Positions 20,462-32,345 of a stretch of DNA of 64,000 bases are shown piece after piece. Below the pieces are notes generated by a model. It did no database searches, was not told the origin of the DNA, and saw nothing but the letters and a program-made list of their open reading frames with translations. The translations under genes and the position numbers were made by a program. The DNA lies in NCBI GenBank assembly GCA_029204225.1, contig MU832256.1, forward strand, positions 1-64,000, in the 5' to 3' direction. Each line of letters begins with the position of its first letter. The first letter of the stretch is position 1. Source of the DNA: Diphasiastrum complanatum (taxonomy: Eukaryota; Streptophyta; Lycopodiopsida; Lycopodiales; Lycopodiaceae).

Positions 20462-22327
20462 GTGGCAAATCCTACTTAGTAAATCATGCATTTCATCATA
20501 TTTCTCTTTCCCTATAAGATATCCACAAGAATTGTAGGCAAACGAGTATAGTTCTTCAAATAAGCCCTACATCTTGCCTTCGGCTTTGATGTCTCTAATA
20601 ACTAAAAGATTTGAACAATCTCAAACAAGAAGCCAATCCAAATTTTGAGAAAACAAAGCCCTTAAAAGTTCATTATGATTTCTTGCATGTAACAACACAG
20701 CGAACTAAAGAATTACTTACCATCTGTCGAGTCCAATGCACTTGTCGATTGTGAGAACGTAGCCTGAGTAGCTGCAATAAGTCCATGATTCCCATTCAAA
20801 ATGCATCAAATGAACATTTTATCAAGGTACAAAAGCATCACGATCAAATGTTTCAAGCCTTGAAAGTGCACAACAACCAATCATTGAGCAAAATATAAGG
20901 TCTTATCAATTGCACATGTTGAAGTGTCACAAAATCTATACTAATGATTACGTGTTTTGAATGTTTCTACCTACTTATTATAGACACACCACCCCAATGA
21001 TTGATATTTATCTCCCCATTGCGAAGGTCAAAGGTCTCAAAGAAAGCAAGCTAGAAAGAGACATATTTAGTCGGGACAAGGTTTATTTATTGTCATCATA
21101 TCCCAACAAAAATGGGATATCATTATAAAATGTCACTCGAGGTAAATGGGAACTCTACTAAGAAAAATTTGCAGCTTTGATTTTTCAACCAACTTCATGG
21201 CTGAACCTTTATTTTGGTGTGGATTGATTTGCATACAAATATTTCAAATCATTTTTGTTCTAGTTTGCCTCTAAGAGGAAACATTAATGTTCTTTTAGCT
21301 CATATTCTTATATAATTATGGATGTAGCATGTGTTCTTCCTTAGGTCCACCAATATATTATACCTTACAATATTACGAATGCCATATTTCCCCACATTAC
21401 CAATCATAGGCCATTTATGGACAATACATCTAGCCATAGGCCGTTGTGTAGTTCTTGTTCCTACCTGAATGTGGTTGTATAGTTTGACCTATTTGGCCCT
21501 CCCCATCAACTATCAATGGGTATCATGCTCCTCCTTTGTGTTATGGACATGCAAATCTTCTAGGAAACACACTTTTGCAATAATCTTATTGCAGCAACTA
21601 CCTCATTTTTTCTTACATGTTTTTCTTTTATATCCCATATTGCGTTTTTGTTAGAGGGAGTACATGGACATACAATACTTTTAAGGCTTAGGGGCACCGA
21701 CCTAGCAGGACCTGCTTGACCCAACAATAGTTAGCTCTCTTGTGTAGTCTTCAAAACCCTCAAAAGCAAAATATGCATATGCTGACTTGAAGAATGGTCA
21801 AAAACAGAGTATAGTTAAACTTATTAAAGTTAACATATCATCTAATAGTAAAGAGGCAGAAAATTAAAAATCAATTCTCAACAAAAAATGTGAAAAGATC
21901 AAAAAGATGTCATGCATAGGCCAAAAGTTTTGACTTTGCCATGTCTCAGCTTCTAGAAAAACTTCTCTCATAGTAAGGAACAATTAGATGTAATATAATT
22001 TTGAATACAGCCTTCAGAGTTTATAATACAAAAGCACCTTATTTTGGCCTGATCATGACCACTTCAAAGTAACTTGAGTTCTACAGCTCTAATTCATTAA
22101 ATTGTAACAATACCTTCTCACACTAGAAACAATTTAAATTATTGAACGAAGAAGTCCACAGCATAAGAGATACTCTTTCCCCTATTTAACCAAAACATTG
22201 ACTTGATAGACTGAGTTGTGGAGAGCCTATTAACAAATCACTTGAAGCAATAAAAGCACATCAGTGAACGCCCTCGATGATGTAATCACAGTTTGAAATG
22301 GTTGCTGAAACTAAATCTACTACTGAC
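20462..22327. other. intergenic DNA
   Basis: AT-rich, no gene or element recognised. Confidence 0.5.
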
Positions 22328-22840
22328 TTAAACAGTCAATTCTTTAAAAAAAAAAGTTGGAGCACAGTGAAACTGACACAACCAAAGTGTTATCAATTTT
22401 GATAAAGTTAGAGCCAAGAATTGAAAATTGGGTTTCCTTCCGAAAATCTTGAGAAAGGCCTTATCTTCTTGTGACACCCACTGCAGTAGAAGATCTAAAC
22501 ATCTTAAAATGTGGCACCAATTGCAATTCACTACCAAATTGCTATGAAACCAGATTATAGCCAAAACCCATATTAGAGGCCAAAGAATGAACTGTAGTTC
22601 AAAATCCTTCGATTATGATGTCCTTCAAACTACTGTCTCTTGATACTTGAGAACCTTTGTTTTTTCCTTTCCAACACTTGTCATCCTTGTACATAATGCA
22701 TTGCAGCTTTTTTTGCGAAGTAAATAGAGTAATGATGCAATGTTTTCCCGATTCCCATATCTAGTATCACTTCATGGTTAATGCATACCAAGGAATCTAT
22801 GTTTCCCACTTTCCAAACTATGCCTATATCTTTGTGAAGC

Positions 22841-23472
22841 TCAGAAATATTCAGCATTTATATGGACAATGTTGCCATGAAGGTCATGCCAGATTGTCAG
22901 AGCAGAATTCTGATATGCATGGTAGACTACCACCACAAGTACAGTAAAGTCCAATGCATTTGACCTCTGAAAGCAAATTACAAATTCAGGTATTGCAACA
23001 ATTGTACATAATGACAGTTCTTATTTCGCCCATCCCAATACATAGCAAAGACTAAAACAGAAACCAGATTTTCAAATGTAAAAACTGCATCAAGCATTAT
23101 TATGATAACATTCCTCCTGAACTAGAATAAGAAAAGACCTCACGAGCGTTCAGATCATTCTACAGTCCACAAAATTCATTGCTATAATTTTGGTACTCTG
23201 CATGTTCTATGTAGGAATTAAGTGGGCCGAATTTGAAGTTCAAATATTTTTCTGATTAGAAAGCAGTCCAGTAAGAATGAATTTTGTTTGAGAACCAAAG
23301 GAACCATTGCACTGAACAGTTTGTAACTTACTTGGAAGAAAGCTGTGGCACTTATCAAGCCATCAACAATAGCAACACTCAAATTTGCAACAGTGTTACT
23401 CCATCCGAAGCATTTTTTGACCTCTTGCAAGCGTTGCAGCCCAGTTTGAGTTTTTAACAGAAAAGCGTCCAT
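22841..23472 (-). CDS. possible small two-exon gene, unknown product
   Basis: Exon 1 (23472-23332) encodes 47 residues starting MDAFLLKTQTGLQRLQ and ends exactly at a consensus donor, CAA|GTAAGT. Exon 2 (22966-22841) follows an acceptor in the context TTTGCTTTCAG and continues in the same phase for 41 residues, including LDFTVLVVVVYHAYQ, to a TGA. The product would be 88 residues with two hydrophobic stretches (about 28-45 and 53-62) and a basic/amphipathic N-terminus. I do not recognise the family. The matched splice signals and open phase are the support; against it, a short two-piece frame can occur by chance, and it may be part of a longer gene whose other exons I missed. Confidence 0.3.
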
Positions 23473-24309
23473 GATTTGACCTAATCATAGTTTGCTCCAC
23501 GTAACTATACACCTATACATGATTCAACATGCATACAGAACCGTTTGGTCCTGAAAAAAGAGCTGCTGCTGCAATTTGCGAATCAATCTGAAATTACTTC
23601 GGCTTATAAAAATGTATTGTTGATTGGGTCAAGCCCACTCAGGAGTGAGACTGCAGCGCTCTTCATTGCAGCATGATTCAATGAAAGAAGAAGGAAGCTC
23701 TGATGTAGTAAGTGATCAGACCGGCCTGATAGCAAAATTATTAGGCCTTTTTTTCACTTGTGTAAATTATGACATGTTGCACCAAAGTAAATTTCCAAAC
23801 CATGTGAAACATATGAATGAGAATCGGTCCATAGGCTAAGGAGAGACACCATGATTACACAACTACTTGAGACAGACTTGTCTCATAGAGCTAGTTTCAA
23901 AGCCCCTCAAAGGTAGGCATGCATCGCCCGTATACATATTCATACTTGTTCTAGCTTTATAAAGTAATATAGAAGTATTGTTGAGCCCTAACCTCGCTAA
24001 ATACAGCTTTTGCATGAAAAACATAAAGATAAGTAGCGTCTAATTATCGACCTGCTAAAGACGATAATATATTTTCTGGAGCGTGAATGCAGTGCTAGTT
24101 GGCTCGCGATATGGACGTAATAGATGAATGAGAGAGAGAGAGAGAGATTGTTAATGGTTTGGGGTGCCAAAAAAATGGCAGATATAGATTGGCTGAAAAA
24201 TACACGGTAATTTCAGCTTCATGTACTCAAGCATGTCGATGAAAAGCTTGATAAGCTCAACGTTGATGAATACTTGTCCAAATCACTAACACGAAAGTTG
24301 AGACAAATA
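23473..24309. other. intergenic DNA
   Basis: No supported gene. A short (GA)n run is at about 24129-24148. Confidence 0.5.
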
Positions 24310-24570
24310 CAGAAACCTAAGCTGAAGCTTTTATGCAGAAATTGAAGCCTTTCGGAGAAACTGCAACCTTATGCAGTTGAAGCTGAAGCCCTACGCATAG
24401 ACTGAAGCCTTATGCAGAGCCCAAAGCCACATGCAGAAACTGAAGCCAAATATAAAGATGAAGCTGAAGCCATGAATGCAGAAACCGAAGATATATACAG
24501 AAACTGAAACCTAACGCAGTTGAAGCTGAAACCTTAATGCAGACACTGAAGGCATATGCAGTCAAGGCTG
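24310..24570 (+). repeat. degenerate minisatellite
   Basis: About a dozen imperfect repeats of the type TGCAGAAACTGAAGCC with GAAGCTGAAGCC variants. All frames contain stops, so it is not a protein repeat now, although the unit length and GAAGCN bias would give EAEA-type residues. Confidence 0.75.
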
Positions 24571-26979
24571 CAAATCCTTCTAGGCTGAATTTTGGATCGT
24601 AAAAAAAATAGCAAAAAACACATGGATCGTAAACTGTGGTGTGTGAAAAGGAGGAGAAAAAAGAAAAGACTACGGAAAAGAAATCCGACCGAAGAGGCCC
24701 AGCAGAAATCCGCCCGTCTGCAGATATGGCGACGAGAGCTTCGGGTTTTTCTTCGTTTGGTAGCCAAAACTGATCCATGACAGTGACGTGACGGTGCATC
24801 GGAGGAAATTTAACGAACGAGACAACCCAAGGAAGTAGTTGATAAGCTTCGAGTGACGTGTCAGGTGGGGATTGGTTGCCTCGAATGATGTGTCAAGTGA
24901 GGATTGGTGGGATTTTTACACAGAGGAGGTCCTCACAACAGAAGATGAATCGAAGGGGGTTGGCTCACTTGGTAAGGGGGGTATCCAACTTTCCAAGTGT
25001 TTGTTTGGTCCCAAGTTGAAACCCCCCCCCCCCCTTGGAAATCTAGATGCATAATAGAAGAGGAGCACATGGCAACACAGAGGAATCTGGGTAAGTGCAA
25101 CTAGGTCATAATAGAGGTTGTCAATAATTAAAGATTAACAGAAAGATAACAACAAAGATCAGGCACACTGGCCAGTCACTTTGGCTGGTCCATTGGATTT
25201 GTGGCCCCAATTTTTGCGATAGTGTACCCATGCTTCAGTGCTTCTCTCGGGCTTGCCCACCCAGGATCAATCCCTTACTCTTGGGCAAATATGGTGGCCA
25301 TAAAACCTAGAATTTGTGTGGTGTGTTCTATGTGTTGTGTAACAAGCCTAACTAGGTTCAATCTCTCACCCCACTCTTGGGCAAATATTGTGGTCCCTAG
25401 AATTTGTGTGGTGTGTTCTATGTTGTGTAACTTGCTTGGGTCCATCGAGCAAATATCTTGCACTAAGCTAATACAGGTGCCATGTGTGTGTTTAAAAATT
25501 GTTTATTAGAAGGATAAGCTTCACCACTTGAAGCCTCTACAGAATGTGTTTAATAATTATTTTTTAAAAGGATAAGCTTCACCACTTTAAGCCTCTACAA
25601 AATAACATTAAAAAGAGTAGCAAGTAGCAACAATGTTATAAAAGGTAAAGTTTATATTGTAGACGAACTAAGATGGGTGCCCACTTTTTACCAATATTGC
25701 ATTATATTTATTATCACAATTGTCATCATAAGACTTTTTGCAAGATGCAATGCATGTCAAAGGCCTACTTTGCACTTCCAAGAAAGGCTACGTATTATGG
25801 AAGGTGTCGGGTAGAAGATAGTTCGGCTGTCCAAAAAAATTTAGGCTCCAAGCCTCGCTTAAAAATTTTGAAAATTCTTACCGAGCAGAATGTCACTACT
25901 CGGCACCTTCCATTGCGTAATAGATACCATTCACTTTTTCACATGTGTTTTATGAAACATAATGAGCACTTTGACCCTGATTGACCCCATGTCAGCCGTA
26001 ATGTGGTAGCCTAACGCCATGGGTGGAAAATGCAGCCTGAGGAGAGGAAAACACAGCACGGGCATTTGGAAAAACAGACATGAATATTTTGCTTTTTAAG
26101 ATGCTCAAAAATGAGTAGAACAAGCACAAGGTATCCATTACTTATTTGTAAAGTGTCCAATTAGGCAAACTTAAATTCTATTTGTTTTCTTATAAGATAA
26201 ATCATAAAAGTTAAACTTGACAGGATGTCAAAATTTTGAAGTTTTCTTTTTAAAGTGCATACGATTGTGCTTAAAAATGCTAAAATCTTATTATAATTTA
26301 AAACTTTGAAAGGTAACCTTCAAATATACATGTCATATGAAAGTTAAAGCCAAAGGAAGACTTTCAATCTAAAAAGTGGGTTGTGCGGCAAGTTTCAAGT
26401 GTGTGAATCTCTATAGCTATTTTGAAAGTACATGAACATAAGTGGTTTCACATGGAAGAGTAGCGGATTAGAGCCTATGACCTACTACAACATGAAAGAG
26501 ATTGTCAACCAAATGGCTAAATACGAGGGACAAACCTTATGCTTTTGGGTGGAGCCCATCCTGATTTATTTGGTCTAGATACATTAAAAAAGTTGGAGGT
26601 TCAATTATAGGCACAACATATTGCATCGTTGAACGTATTAGTCACCCTATCACTTGTCTATGTTTATGTGGAGTGTCTCTTGGAAGATTTATTGGCACAA
26701 CATACTCCATGGTTGAAAACCTTAGTCTCGTATTCTTATGCTTGACTTCATTCATGTGGAGTGTCTAGCATTGCATCATAAATCTTTTACTAATAATATT
26801 ACATGAAGTAAATACAAAGTTGTCTAAGAAATTGATGAGAGGTTGGGCTACTACACATGATATCATAATAAATGTTTTGTTGAATTTTATGGTGTTGTAA
26901 GTTTTAAGCCAAGGTAAACCACTCATTTGAGACATTGAGTCTAGAGGCCATTCTATATAGATTGCTATTTGTGTTACTA
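24571..26979. other. intergenic DNA with local duplications
   Basis: No gene. Local duplications are CTCTTGGGCAAATATGGTGG-like units at about 25278-25340 and 25373-25433, a unit containing AAGGATAAGCTTCACCACTT at about 25496-25552 and 25555-25610, and an imperfect 110-bp pair ending GTGGAGTGTCT between 26595 and 26770. A poly-C run is at 25021-25034. An inverted repeat (GGAAGGTGYCGRGTAG) bounds 25796-25925. Confidence 0.6.
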
Positions 26980-27500
26980 CTTTGCAAAAATATTTGTGTA
27001 AGAAACATTTGGATTCCATACAATTCCATTCTTTTTTTGCAATGGTACATCATGATACTACTAAAAGTTCCCAAATGTAAAAAAGACACCCTGAAACATA
27101 ATGGAAGAAGAGGCAGAGGCAAACAGGGCTCTAATGATCTTGATGATGTAATCGGGCAAGCCAAAAGAAGTGCACCAAGCAAGAAGATAGGTCCAACTAA
27201 CATGGTCAAAGGCTTTATCGAAGTCAATCATAAGTAGAAGAGCCGGATAGCTAAAGCAAAGGGAGGAATCAATAGCGGACCAAAAATTCAAGATATTGTC
27301 AAAAAGGGATCTACCTTGGATAAAACCAATCTGATTTTGGAGAGATGGAGGGGAAGGAGTGGGGCTATTCTCCTAGCTAAAGCTTTTGCTATCTTATACG
27401 AAGTATTGAGGATAATGAGAGGGCGATAGTCAGCGATTCTCGTAGGAGATTCAGTCTTGGGTATTAATTTGATGAGCCCCTTCGAGAAGGAAGAGGAAAA
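26980..27500 (-). pseudogene. L1-type LINE reverse transcriptase fragment
   Basis: Reading the minus strand from 27500, the blocks GLIKLIPKTESPTRIADYRP, LNTSYKIAKALARRI, QIGFIQGRSLFDNIL and LLLMIDFDKAFDHVSW are the fingers/palm motifs of plant L1 (non-LTR) reverse transcriptases; IDFDKAFD carries the first catalytic aspartate. One frameshift lies near 27310. The FADD motif and the rest of the ORF are missing, so both ends are truncated. Confidence 0.8.
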
Positions 27501-27606
27501 AGATATGATAATGGAAGATCATTGACAACTTTTTTATCTTGCATTCTATGTATTTGTTTGTCTTACTATCCTAGCCTTGACCCATAAGATCTAACAAAAT
27601 ATCATC
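27500..27606 (-). repeat. about 100-bp segment shared with 58105-58205
   Basis: The minus strand from 27606 to about 27507 matches the plus strand at about 58092-58205 closely (GATCTTATGGGTCAAGGCTA and the rest). In the 58-kb copy this lies in a decayed gene relic. Here it is cut at 27607 by the LTR element and at 27500 by the LINE fragment. Confidence 0.8.
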
Positions 27607-28277
27607 TGATAAGTCCAGTCCGATGACCACATAGTTATTTGATTGATTAGTTAAAAGTTAATAAAGGACTTTAGGCCTTTTTGCGGGACTTTTAATGTCG
27701 CAGGGCCTAAATGTCAAGTTAGTGAATAAAGTTGGGTTTCCCTCCAATTTTGATGGTTCCCACACATTTTTAAATTTGAATAAAAAGAGAGGCAAGACTG
27801 GACCAATAGGATTCAGAGCCCAGGGTCCTCCTCCCTACTATAAAAAGGGACCAACTCGAGTTGCTCCTGATGTTCATTTTCTCATTTCAATAAAGCAGAT
27901 TGGTTCTCTTTAGAAATGGATTGATGAATGTCCTTGCTCTTCCTTTCTTTTCCTCCATTTCTCATGCTTTCTTTGGATTTTGTTAATTGTTGGATCTGAT
28001 CATTATTGGGATTGCTATTTCTTATGCTTTTTGTGAGAGAGAAAGGGAGAGAGAGAAGAGTAAGTTTCTATCATTGTTGTGGATTTAGGGTTAATGGATA
28101 TAGTGTTAATGCTTAGTGTTAATGGATGTTAGTGTTAGATCCTCCATTCATGTTGAAATCTGAACTATATTATCGCTCTCATGGAAACGAACCTACGGTG
28201 ACAACTAACTCCGTCTCTTTGATGCTAGATTGACTAGATCTTGGATTCAGGTTAGGCAAGGAAAGAAATCCACTACA
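27607..28277 (+). repeat. 5' LTR (Athila/Tat-like)
   Basis: A 671-bp LTR that matches the inverse complement of 36517-37209. The end CACTACA is confirmed because similarity stops there: here the primer site follows, in the other copy flanking DNA follows. It contains a (GA)n tract and a GGTTAATGGAT-type repeat. Confidence 0.85.
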
Positions 28278-28281
28278 ATTT

Positions 28282-28299
28282 TGGTGCCATTGCCGGGGA
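28282..28299 (+). promoter_or_regulatory. primer-binding site, Athila/Tat type
   Basis: TGGTGCCATTGCCGGGGA follows the LTR end after 4 nt and differs from the common Athila/Tat site at two positions. Confidence 0.8.
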
Positions 28300-29484
28300 G
28301 CTACGCCAATTTTTCAGTTTGTAACATGTTTAGTTGATGGTTAGCTTGCATTAGGCATCTTGTCGTGGCATGAATAGTGTTAAATCTGCATTTTAGGGTT
28401 AGTTTGGGATTGATTTTGCTTGATTTGAGTGGATTTGCTTGTTTGAAATCTAATCTGATTATTAAACAGGGAAAGCTATTCAGATCACCATTCTTAAGAT
28501 CCATTTGGATCTGAGATATCAGAGAAAATAGCAAAAATTGGTCAAATCTGTCAAATTTGGTCAAAAAGAGGCAAAAAGCGTCATCAGAGCTCAGAACTTT
28601 TTACCCTCTTTTAGGAAACCTTCACCGAGTTGCAAAAACCTTCGGTTTTGTTTATAGAACCTTCAGTTTGAAGGGCGAAGATTAATTCCCAGCAGATTTC
28701 TAGAAACATCAGAAAAATCATCAAAAAACACCAAAAATTATCGAAACCCTAAAAAATACAGAAAAAGAACCTTCGCCCGATTCATTGTGCTTAGATGTGA
28801 TTCAGATCTATCTACTACCAGGTAGGCAATGAATAATACCAAAAATAGAAAGAGTTTCAGAGGATCAGTTGTCATATTGTCATATTTCTGTCAAAAAAGT
28901 CACTTTTTTGCAAAATTACCAGTATTACTCTTGATCCTTCGCCAGAACCTTCGCCGAGTTTTCAGAACATTCTATTTATAGAAAAATACTATTTTTGAGT
29001 TCGGCGAAGATTCTTCTTGATCAAATCACAAAAAATCTTGATTTTTACCCTCTCCAGATTACAGAAACTGTATTTTCTTGTGTCAAAAACCTTCGTCCGG
29101 TTTTCCATAGTTTTATCTATGTCAAATCTTCCATCTGAGAAGTCGGCGAAGGTTATTTCCCAAGAAATTGCCAGAAAAGTGTTCAGAGGATTTTTTTCCC
29201 AAAATAGCATTGTTGAACCTTCGCCGAGCCAACCTTCGCCAGTCCTATTTTTAGTTTCTGATTTTCCAGATCAAGTCTCTGTCAAAATTTGGGTCAAATC
29301 TGATATATTCTGAATTGGATTCTCCATTTTTGAGAAGTATCGATTGATCGAATTTCAGAAAGTTTTTCATCATATAGAATCGGATTCTTGAAAAGTGGAA
29401 TAGAGCTAGCAGATCTAATCTGAGATAGTTTTTTGGAAAAGTCTATATCCAATCTCATTATCGATTTGATCTAAATTTGTAAAG
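28300..29484 (+). other. long leader with repeated CCTTCGCCGA motifs
   Basis: About 1.2 kb between the primer site and gag without coding signal. It carries at least eight copies of an ACCTTCGCC-like motif, some direct (28769, 28935, 28948, 29218, 29233) and some inverted (29001, 29143). CCTTCGCCGA at 28948-28957 and 29218-29227 is perfectly complementary to TCGGCGAAGG at 29143-29152. Such leaders often hold dimerisation and packaging signals in retroelements; that role is inferred. Confidence 0.6.
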
Positions 29485-30207
29485 ATGGTTGCCCCTAGAC
29501 CTGCTCCTGGAGGTACTCCACAGGAGGTAAATCCAATTTTTGTTAGAAGAGCACCCCGATTGGATCTACCCAAATATAATGGATTAACAGATCCGGTTAG
29601 ATTTCTTCAGATCTATGCTGAATCCTGTGAGGTCTATGGTGAGATTTATCCTCAAGATAAACTTAAGTTGTTTCCTATGGCCTTAACAAGCGCAGCACAA
29701 GATTGGTATTATAACCAAGATGAAACTGAGCGTACATATTGGGAGGTTAAACGAGCCCTTATCACATGGTTCAAACCGCGAAAGTTTATGGAAGACCCTT
29801 TCCTACTTTTAAGTAAAATTAAAATGGGAAAGCGGGAAATGGTTCAAGATTACATTGAAAGGGTGAAACGTCTTAGATCTGAATGTGAACCTGAGCTGAT
29901 TAATGAAAATGCCGTGATTATGTGGTTTTTGTCAGGTCTACCTAAACGGATCAGACGTGAGCTGAAACGCCATAATGAGTATGCACTTTTGCAAAATGGT
30001 ATGGACGATGCAATTCGGGAGGAGGATGAAGATTCAGATGATGAGCTGAATGTCAGTATATTGCCTTATATAGTAGGGCAGACTACTACGACATCCACCA
30101 CTATTGCATCAACAAATGCCAATGCTTGTGCAAAAATGATGCTCAATAAGTTCGAAACTTGGGAAGACCCAGCAGAAACATATGGAAAAGTTGCAGTTGC
30201 AATTTGA
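29485..30207 (+). pseudogene. gag of Athila/Tat-like element
   Basis: A 240-codon frame with Retrotrans_gag features: PRLDLPKYNGLTDPVRFLQI, LTSAAQDWYYNQ, ALITWFKPRKF and VQDYIERVKRLRSECEPELI. No CCHC knuckle follows, because the deletion removes it. The frame runs on in another phase through a Ser/Thr/Ala-rich stretch (30210-30366). Confidence 0.8.
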
Positions 30208-30377
30208 TAAGAAGATCAAAGCATTGGAAAGCATGCCTTCTGCATCACGACATCGTACTAGGCATACATCGTCAGCTGCGCTTCCACCCCCTGCTGTTGT
30301 TCGCACTGAACTTCCTATTCTCCCTGCCTCTGATACTTCCCTCGCCTCTACTTCCACTCAAGGATAATCTGTGACCA

Positions 30378-30755
30378 TTGGGACTACCATTCCCATCACA
30401 ACTGCCCAGGCCGCCTCAACCCCACACACAGAAGCTGTTTTCCCAAACATGGATATGTTCGATGATTCTGACCCCCTTTGGGGCCTTCGAAGTCTTTGAA
30501 ATGCCCCAAAGCCCTACGCCCTTTGAACTCCAATCCCCTGGAAAAGGATTCGAACAATTCCATGATACTACTGTTGATGTTGAAGATTCATGCCAGTTAC
30601 CCCAGCAACCTCAAGCTGAAGCCGCCCCAGCCACACTTCGGGTCAAGCAAGCTGTGAAATCACCGAAGCAGTTCGACGCCACAGTGCCTGAGGGCTATGA
30701 AAAGGAAGATCCTTTTGAAGAAGAAGAATTAAATTATTTAAACGTTTGCTTGTAG
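30378..30755 (+). pseudogene. post-pol region (MDMFDDSDP), partial copy
   Basis: From about 30449 the sequence encodes MDMFDDSDPL, then in shifted phase FEMPQSPTPFELQSPGKGFEQ and VKSPKQFDATVPEGYEKEDPFEEEE. It is colinear with 40046-39770 of the sister element, but there it follows integrase. Function unknown. Confidence 0.7.
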
Positions 30756-30910
30756 AACAATGACATTGTTGCAATGTCTCAATCCTATAGTTACAAAACA
30801 CGTCAAAAGGAAAATACACATCAGGAAGATAAGACCAGCCGAATGTAATATCATGAAAAGAGTCGTGAACAATACCAAATAATTGAAGCAAAATGGAGCG
30901 TAAAACTACT

Positions 30911-32345
30911 TCACATGGATAGTCTCAAAAATCCTATTATGATAGCATAAGTGTAAGAAATGCTTCCCCTTGTTGTTGCAAGTACTGAGTTGTAGTCGTT
31001 CGACTGAATTTGTGATAAACTTCCTCTTTTTTTCGAAATCTTGCATCCATGTCCATCCTTGAAGAAGTTTAACTTTTTCATCGGTAGGTCACTTTTCAAG
31101 CTGCTGCCTTGTACATCATTTCCTTTAGTAGTAAACTTCTTTTTCTTATACGTGCCTTGCCCAGAAATGATCGAAGAAGGATTGTTGAGGTTAAAAGAGC
31201 CACTTCTTTTGTTGGGATTTTGGAAATACTTGTCTTGAAGAGTGGAAAAACTAGGTCTTTTGAGGAGACCTTCAATTTCACAAAGATTTTCCGCATCAAC
31301 CAGGTTGACAAGTAATTTGGTATTAGGGTCCTTGTATAACTCAATAGAGACATCAAACATGTGTTGGCGGATAAATAGAAAAGTAAGATGGGCCTTGACC
31401 ACGTCTCTAGTTGGCTTGTGTAGCCAAAGGAAAAAGGCATTGACTTGCTTTTGTAGAGAAGCACCAAGAAAGAATTTGTTAAGATTATTCATCATGAACC
31501 AAACGGCATGGTCAAACCAGATAACAGAGGAGTTACTCTTGCATTTATCACCACAGTGACATTTGAAGAAAGTGCTTTTCCAATTCCATATGGGGGCTTG
31601 ATGGAGATGCATATGGTTGAAGCCAGTTTCAAAGTGTCCTCTAACCCTGGCCCAGGTTTGCTCAGAAGGACAACGTGAAGGTTCAAACTTGTTCATTCAT
31701 ATGATGGCATCAAAAGCAATAGGAGTCTCAAGAGAAGAGTTTTTATGCAAGGCAGCAAGTTTACAGGTTTGTACTTCTTTCTTTGTGAGGTGAGTAAGCA
31801 AAGTCCAGAGCTCAATAGGTATCAGAGCAAGGAAATTCTTTTGGATTGGCCAAATTCATAAGCAGATTGGTCACCAATGTCACAAATTTCCTGGGAGAAT
31901 TGCTCAAGCTGTGATGTGCTAACTTCATCAAAATCATCGACAAAGACTAGCGAGTGTGGAGATAAAGGTGCATCAAGTATAGGAGAAGTGGCAATCTCAA
32001 CAAAACCCGTACCATTTTCTTTTTCAAGACAATCAAAAACCTTTCTGATATAAAAGTTAAAAAACTTTTTCTCTTCCTGTAGTTTTTCTGCTATCGCAAC
32101 AATATTACCAAAAAGGGTTTCCACAGTAGACAGGGGATTTTTTTCTTAACAAAATCCAAATATATCTTAACCCAATCCAAAGTACCAAGTAAATCAACAA
32201 GACATAAGATCCTATCTTCGGGTCCAACAGCAAGACACGTAGCCAGATCAATACTATTAATAAAACCATGTAAAGTAGCAGCCTTTTTCATGCAACAAGG
32301 TCTGAACGAAATGGTTAACCTAAGGTGACGACATCTTGGAACCAA
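30911..32345 (-). pseudogene. decayed gene, unknown protein (main part)
   Basis: A coherent protein can be followed over about 1.4 kb on the minus strand: AATLHGFINSIDLATCLAVG, SLVFVDDFDEVSTSQLEQFS, IPIELWTLLTHLTKKEVQTC, then CPSEQTWARVRGHFETGFNH, WKSTFFKCHCGDKCKSN and KAHLTFLFIRQHMFDVSIEL, ending in a Lys/Ser-rich tail (31200-30911). It is broken by a one-base shift in an A-run near 32140, another near 31840, and a TGA at about 31697. No intron signals interrupt the run. I do not recognise the family; it does not look like a retroelement polyprotein. Homopolymer shifts could be assembly errors, so a live gene is not fully excluded. Confidence 0.5.
31697..31699 (-). other. in-frame stop in the unknown gene
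   Basis: The codon series AFDAII-TGA-MNKFEPS shows a single nonsense codon between two well-formed stretches. Confidence 0.55.

Larger units (their letters stand above)
27607..30755 (+). mobile_element. Athila/Tat-like gypsy element, internally deleted, 3' end missing
   Basis: The 5' LTR (27607-28277) is followed by TGGTGCCATTGCCGGGGA (28282-28299), a variant of the TGGCGCCGTTGCCGGGGA primer site typical of Athila/Tat elements. A long leader (28300-29484) precedes gag (29485-30207). After gag the sequence passes straight into the MDMFDDSDP region (30449-30755), which in the sister copy at 36.5-42 kb lies downstream of integrase. So protease, RT, RNase H and integrase are deleted. No 3' LTR was found on this strand. 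Confidence 0.82.

Noticed and set aside
24410-24799. 129-codon minus-strand frame
   Set aside because: Antisense of the minisatellite plus random sequence; no conserved features.
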